Below, piece by piece: positions 37,746 to 38,460 of a stretch of DNA of 38,460 nt. The notes beneath the pieces are model-generated. The model was not told the origin of the DNA and did no database searches. It worked only from the letters and a program-made list of their open reading frames with translations. The position numbers were made by a program, and so were the translations under genes. Positions within the stretch are counted from its first letter, which is position 1; each line of letters starts with the position of its first letter. The stretch comes from a virus. The stretch is from IMG/VR virus record IMGVR_UViG_3300006854_000036, positions 1 to 38,460 of that record; one strand, written 5' to 3'.

Positions 37746-38083
37746 CGAGTGGCCTCCAGCTCGGATTTGACGCGCTCGAATTGGCGGCCGCAAAGGCTGC
37801 GCGCAAAGCATTGATCGAGAAGCTCGTCCCGATCGCGCAGGAGCTCGCGAAGCGTGCTGGCGACAACGGCATCACGGTCGCGAATCTGCGCCATGCTGCA
37901 CAGCGTCGCGGGATCCTGCCGCGGACCGGTGACGAGCGATCGCTCAGCTTCCTGGGCGCCGTGATGCGGAATGCGAAGCTGATTGCGACCAAACGGTTTC
38001 GGCGTAGTGACGTGACGGCGTCGCACGGCAACGCGCATCGTGTCTGGGTCGATGTCGCCTTCGCCGCTGTGGCGGATCAATGA
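37742..38083 (+). CDS. Small phage winged-helix-like protein
   Basis: 113 residues from ATG 37742. A helical N-terminus (KAARKALIEKLVPIAQELAKRAG) leads to ITVANLRHAAQRRGILP, then LSFLGAVMRNAKLIATKRFRRSD and the closing SHGNAHRVWVDV, a combination I know from small phage early proteins with a winged-helix character. Likely DNA-binding. End overlaps next gene. Confidence 0.6.
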   Translation: MTSGLQLGFDALELAAAKAARKALIEKLVPIAQELAKRAGDNGITVANLRHAAQRRGILPRTGDERSLSFLGAVMRNAKLIATKRFRRSDVTASHGNAHRVWVDVAFAAVADQ

Positions 38084-38430
38084 GCGCGCCGCGCCTCGAA
38101 GAAGTGCTGGCCGATAAACGCGAAGACGCCGCGGTGCTGCGTCGCGTGGGCCATGAGCACGACGCCAAGTTGATCGAGGGCATCTGTGATACGGTCGCCG
38201 CGGCGGCCGAGGATTATCTCCGATGGCTCAACGAGGGCGACGCGATGTTGCAGTCGGGCTGGTCGGTCGATAAGCTGCGGCGCCATTTCCCTGCGTGGGA
38301 GCGGCTGGGTCACGCAATGTACGACCAGAAGCGTCGGCGGATTTATCGTCAGCTGATTGTGCCGCATCGCGCCAACACGGTCGCGGCGCGTGAGCGCGGA
38401 CGCCGTGCAGCGATGAAGGGGACGCAATGA
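38080..38430 (+). CDS. Phage HTH-type hypothetical protein
   Basis: 116 residues from ATG 38080 (ATGA overlap). An N-terminal helix pair (EEVLADKREDAAVLRRVGHEHD), then YLRWLNEGDAMLQSGWSVDKLRRHFPAWERLGHA, a turn and helix with R/Y-rich strand KRRRIYRQLIVPHRA. This reads like the phage excisionase-type helix-turn-helix proteins carrying D/E-A-x-x-x-S-G-x-S-x-x-x-L-R. May regulate early genes. Confidence 0.55.
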   Translation: MSAPRLEEVLADKREDAAVLRRVGHEHDAKLIEGICDTVAAAAEDYLRWLNEGDAMLQSGWSVDKLRRHFPAWERLGHAMYDQKRRRIYRQLIVPHRANTVAARERGRRAAMKGTQ

Positions 38431-38460
38431 ACCCGATCCGTTATGTGTGGCGTGTACGCA
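38427..38460 (+). CDS. N-terminal start of an unidentified gene (partial)
   Basis: ATG 38427 (ATGA overlap) opens MNPIRYVWRVR and runs off the window. Continuing into the window's first base would not meet the reading frame ending at 32-34, so the two ends are not one gene joined directly. No function can be given. Confidence 0.4.
   Translation, partial: MNPIRYVWRVR

Overview
The window is a GC-rich stretch of a tailed double-stranded DNA phage or prophage of the siphovirus type. It has an HK97-style head (portal, prohead protease, major capsid protein with a long N-terminal delta domain), a classic head-tail connector series, a lambda-like G/GT tail chaperone pair, a short tape measure and a large tail hub. 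No host gene flanks it. A lipoprotein with a lipobox, spanin-like proteins and a peptidase endolysin point to a diderm (Gram-negative-type) host. The style of the lipoprotein (short signal, poly-proline, Ig-like body) reminds me of Gemmatimonadota-type environmental bacteria, but that is only an impression. Both ends cut through genes, and no integrase, polymerase or helicase is visible, so the genome continues outside or relies on the host.

Layout. 1-9.7 kb: packaging and head genes, with a strong sigma70-like promoter just ahead of the capsid gene. 9.7-20.3 kb: neck and tail genes, including a probable programmed -1 frameshift (GGGAAAC) in the tail chaperone, a tape measure, a distal tail protein, a fibre-like carbohydrate-binding protein and a 1319-residue tail hub. 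20.3-21.3 kb: two minus-strand cargo ('moron') genes, a lipoprotein and a small membrane protein. 21.35-25.1 kb: a promoter plus intrinsic terminator placed lambda pR'/tR'-like before a lysis cassette (membrane proteins, M15-type endolysin, spanin-like protein). That cassette also carries a membrane-anchored JAMM-like protein and a minimal nucleotidyltransferase.

25.1-28.2 kb is the control and accessory region. It holds a minus-strand tRNA with a serine-like long variable arm and G73 but a CUU (lysine) anticodon, an ArdC-type antirestriction gene broken by two frameshifts, and a DUF4258/DUF2283 toxin-antitoxin-like pair. The ArdC gene and the pair are fired by back-to-back promoters, each with a 22-bp palindrome in its spacer. 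A repressor-like gene follows, with its own repeated operator-like motif.

28.2-31.2 kb: a run of very small overlapping early genes. 31.4-38.4 kb: a probable replication-terminator-like protein, a DUF2303 protein, and then three consecutive DNA methyltransferases (5mC, class-beta N4/N6, Dam-type N6A). A (GGCA)10 tract lies between the first two and is well placed for phase variation. A DUF1643 protein, a winged-helix replication-type protein and small DNA-binding proteins complete the region. Methylation, ArdC and the toxin-antitoxin-like pair together look like a counter-defence set.

Almost all genes overlap by ATGA, GTGA or TGATG, and this rule was used to choose starts. Function calls rest on recognised motifs, gene order and length; no database search was possible.
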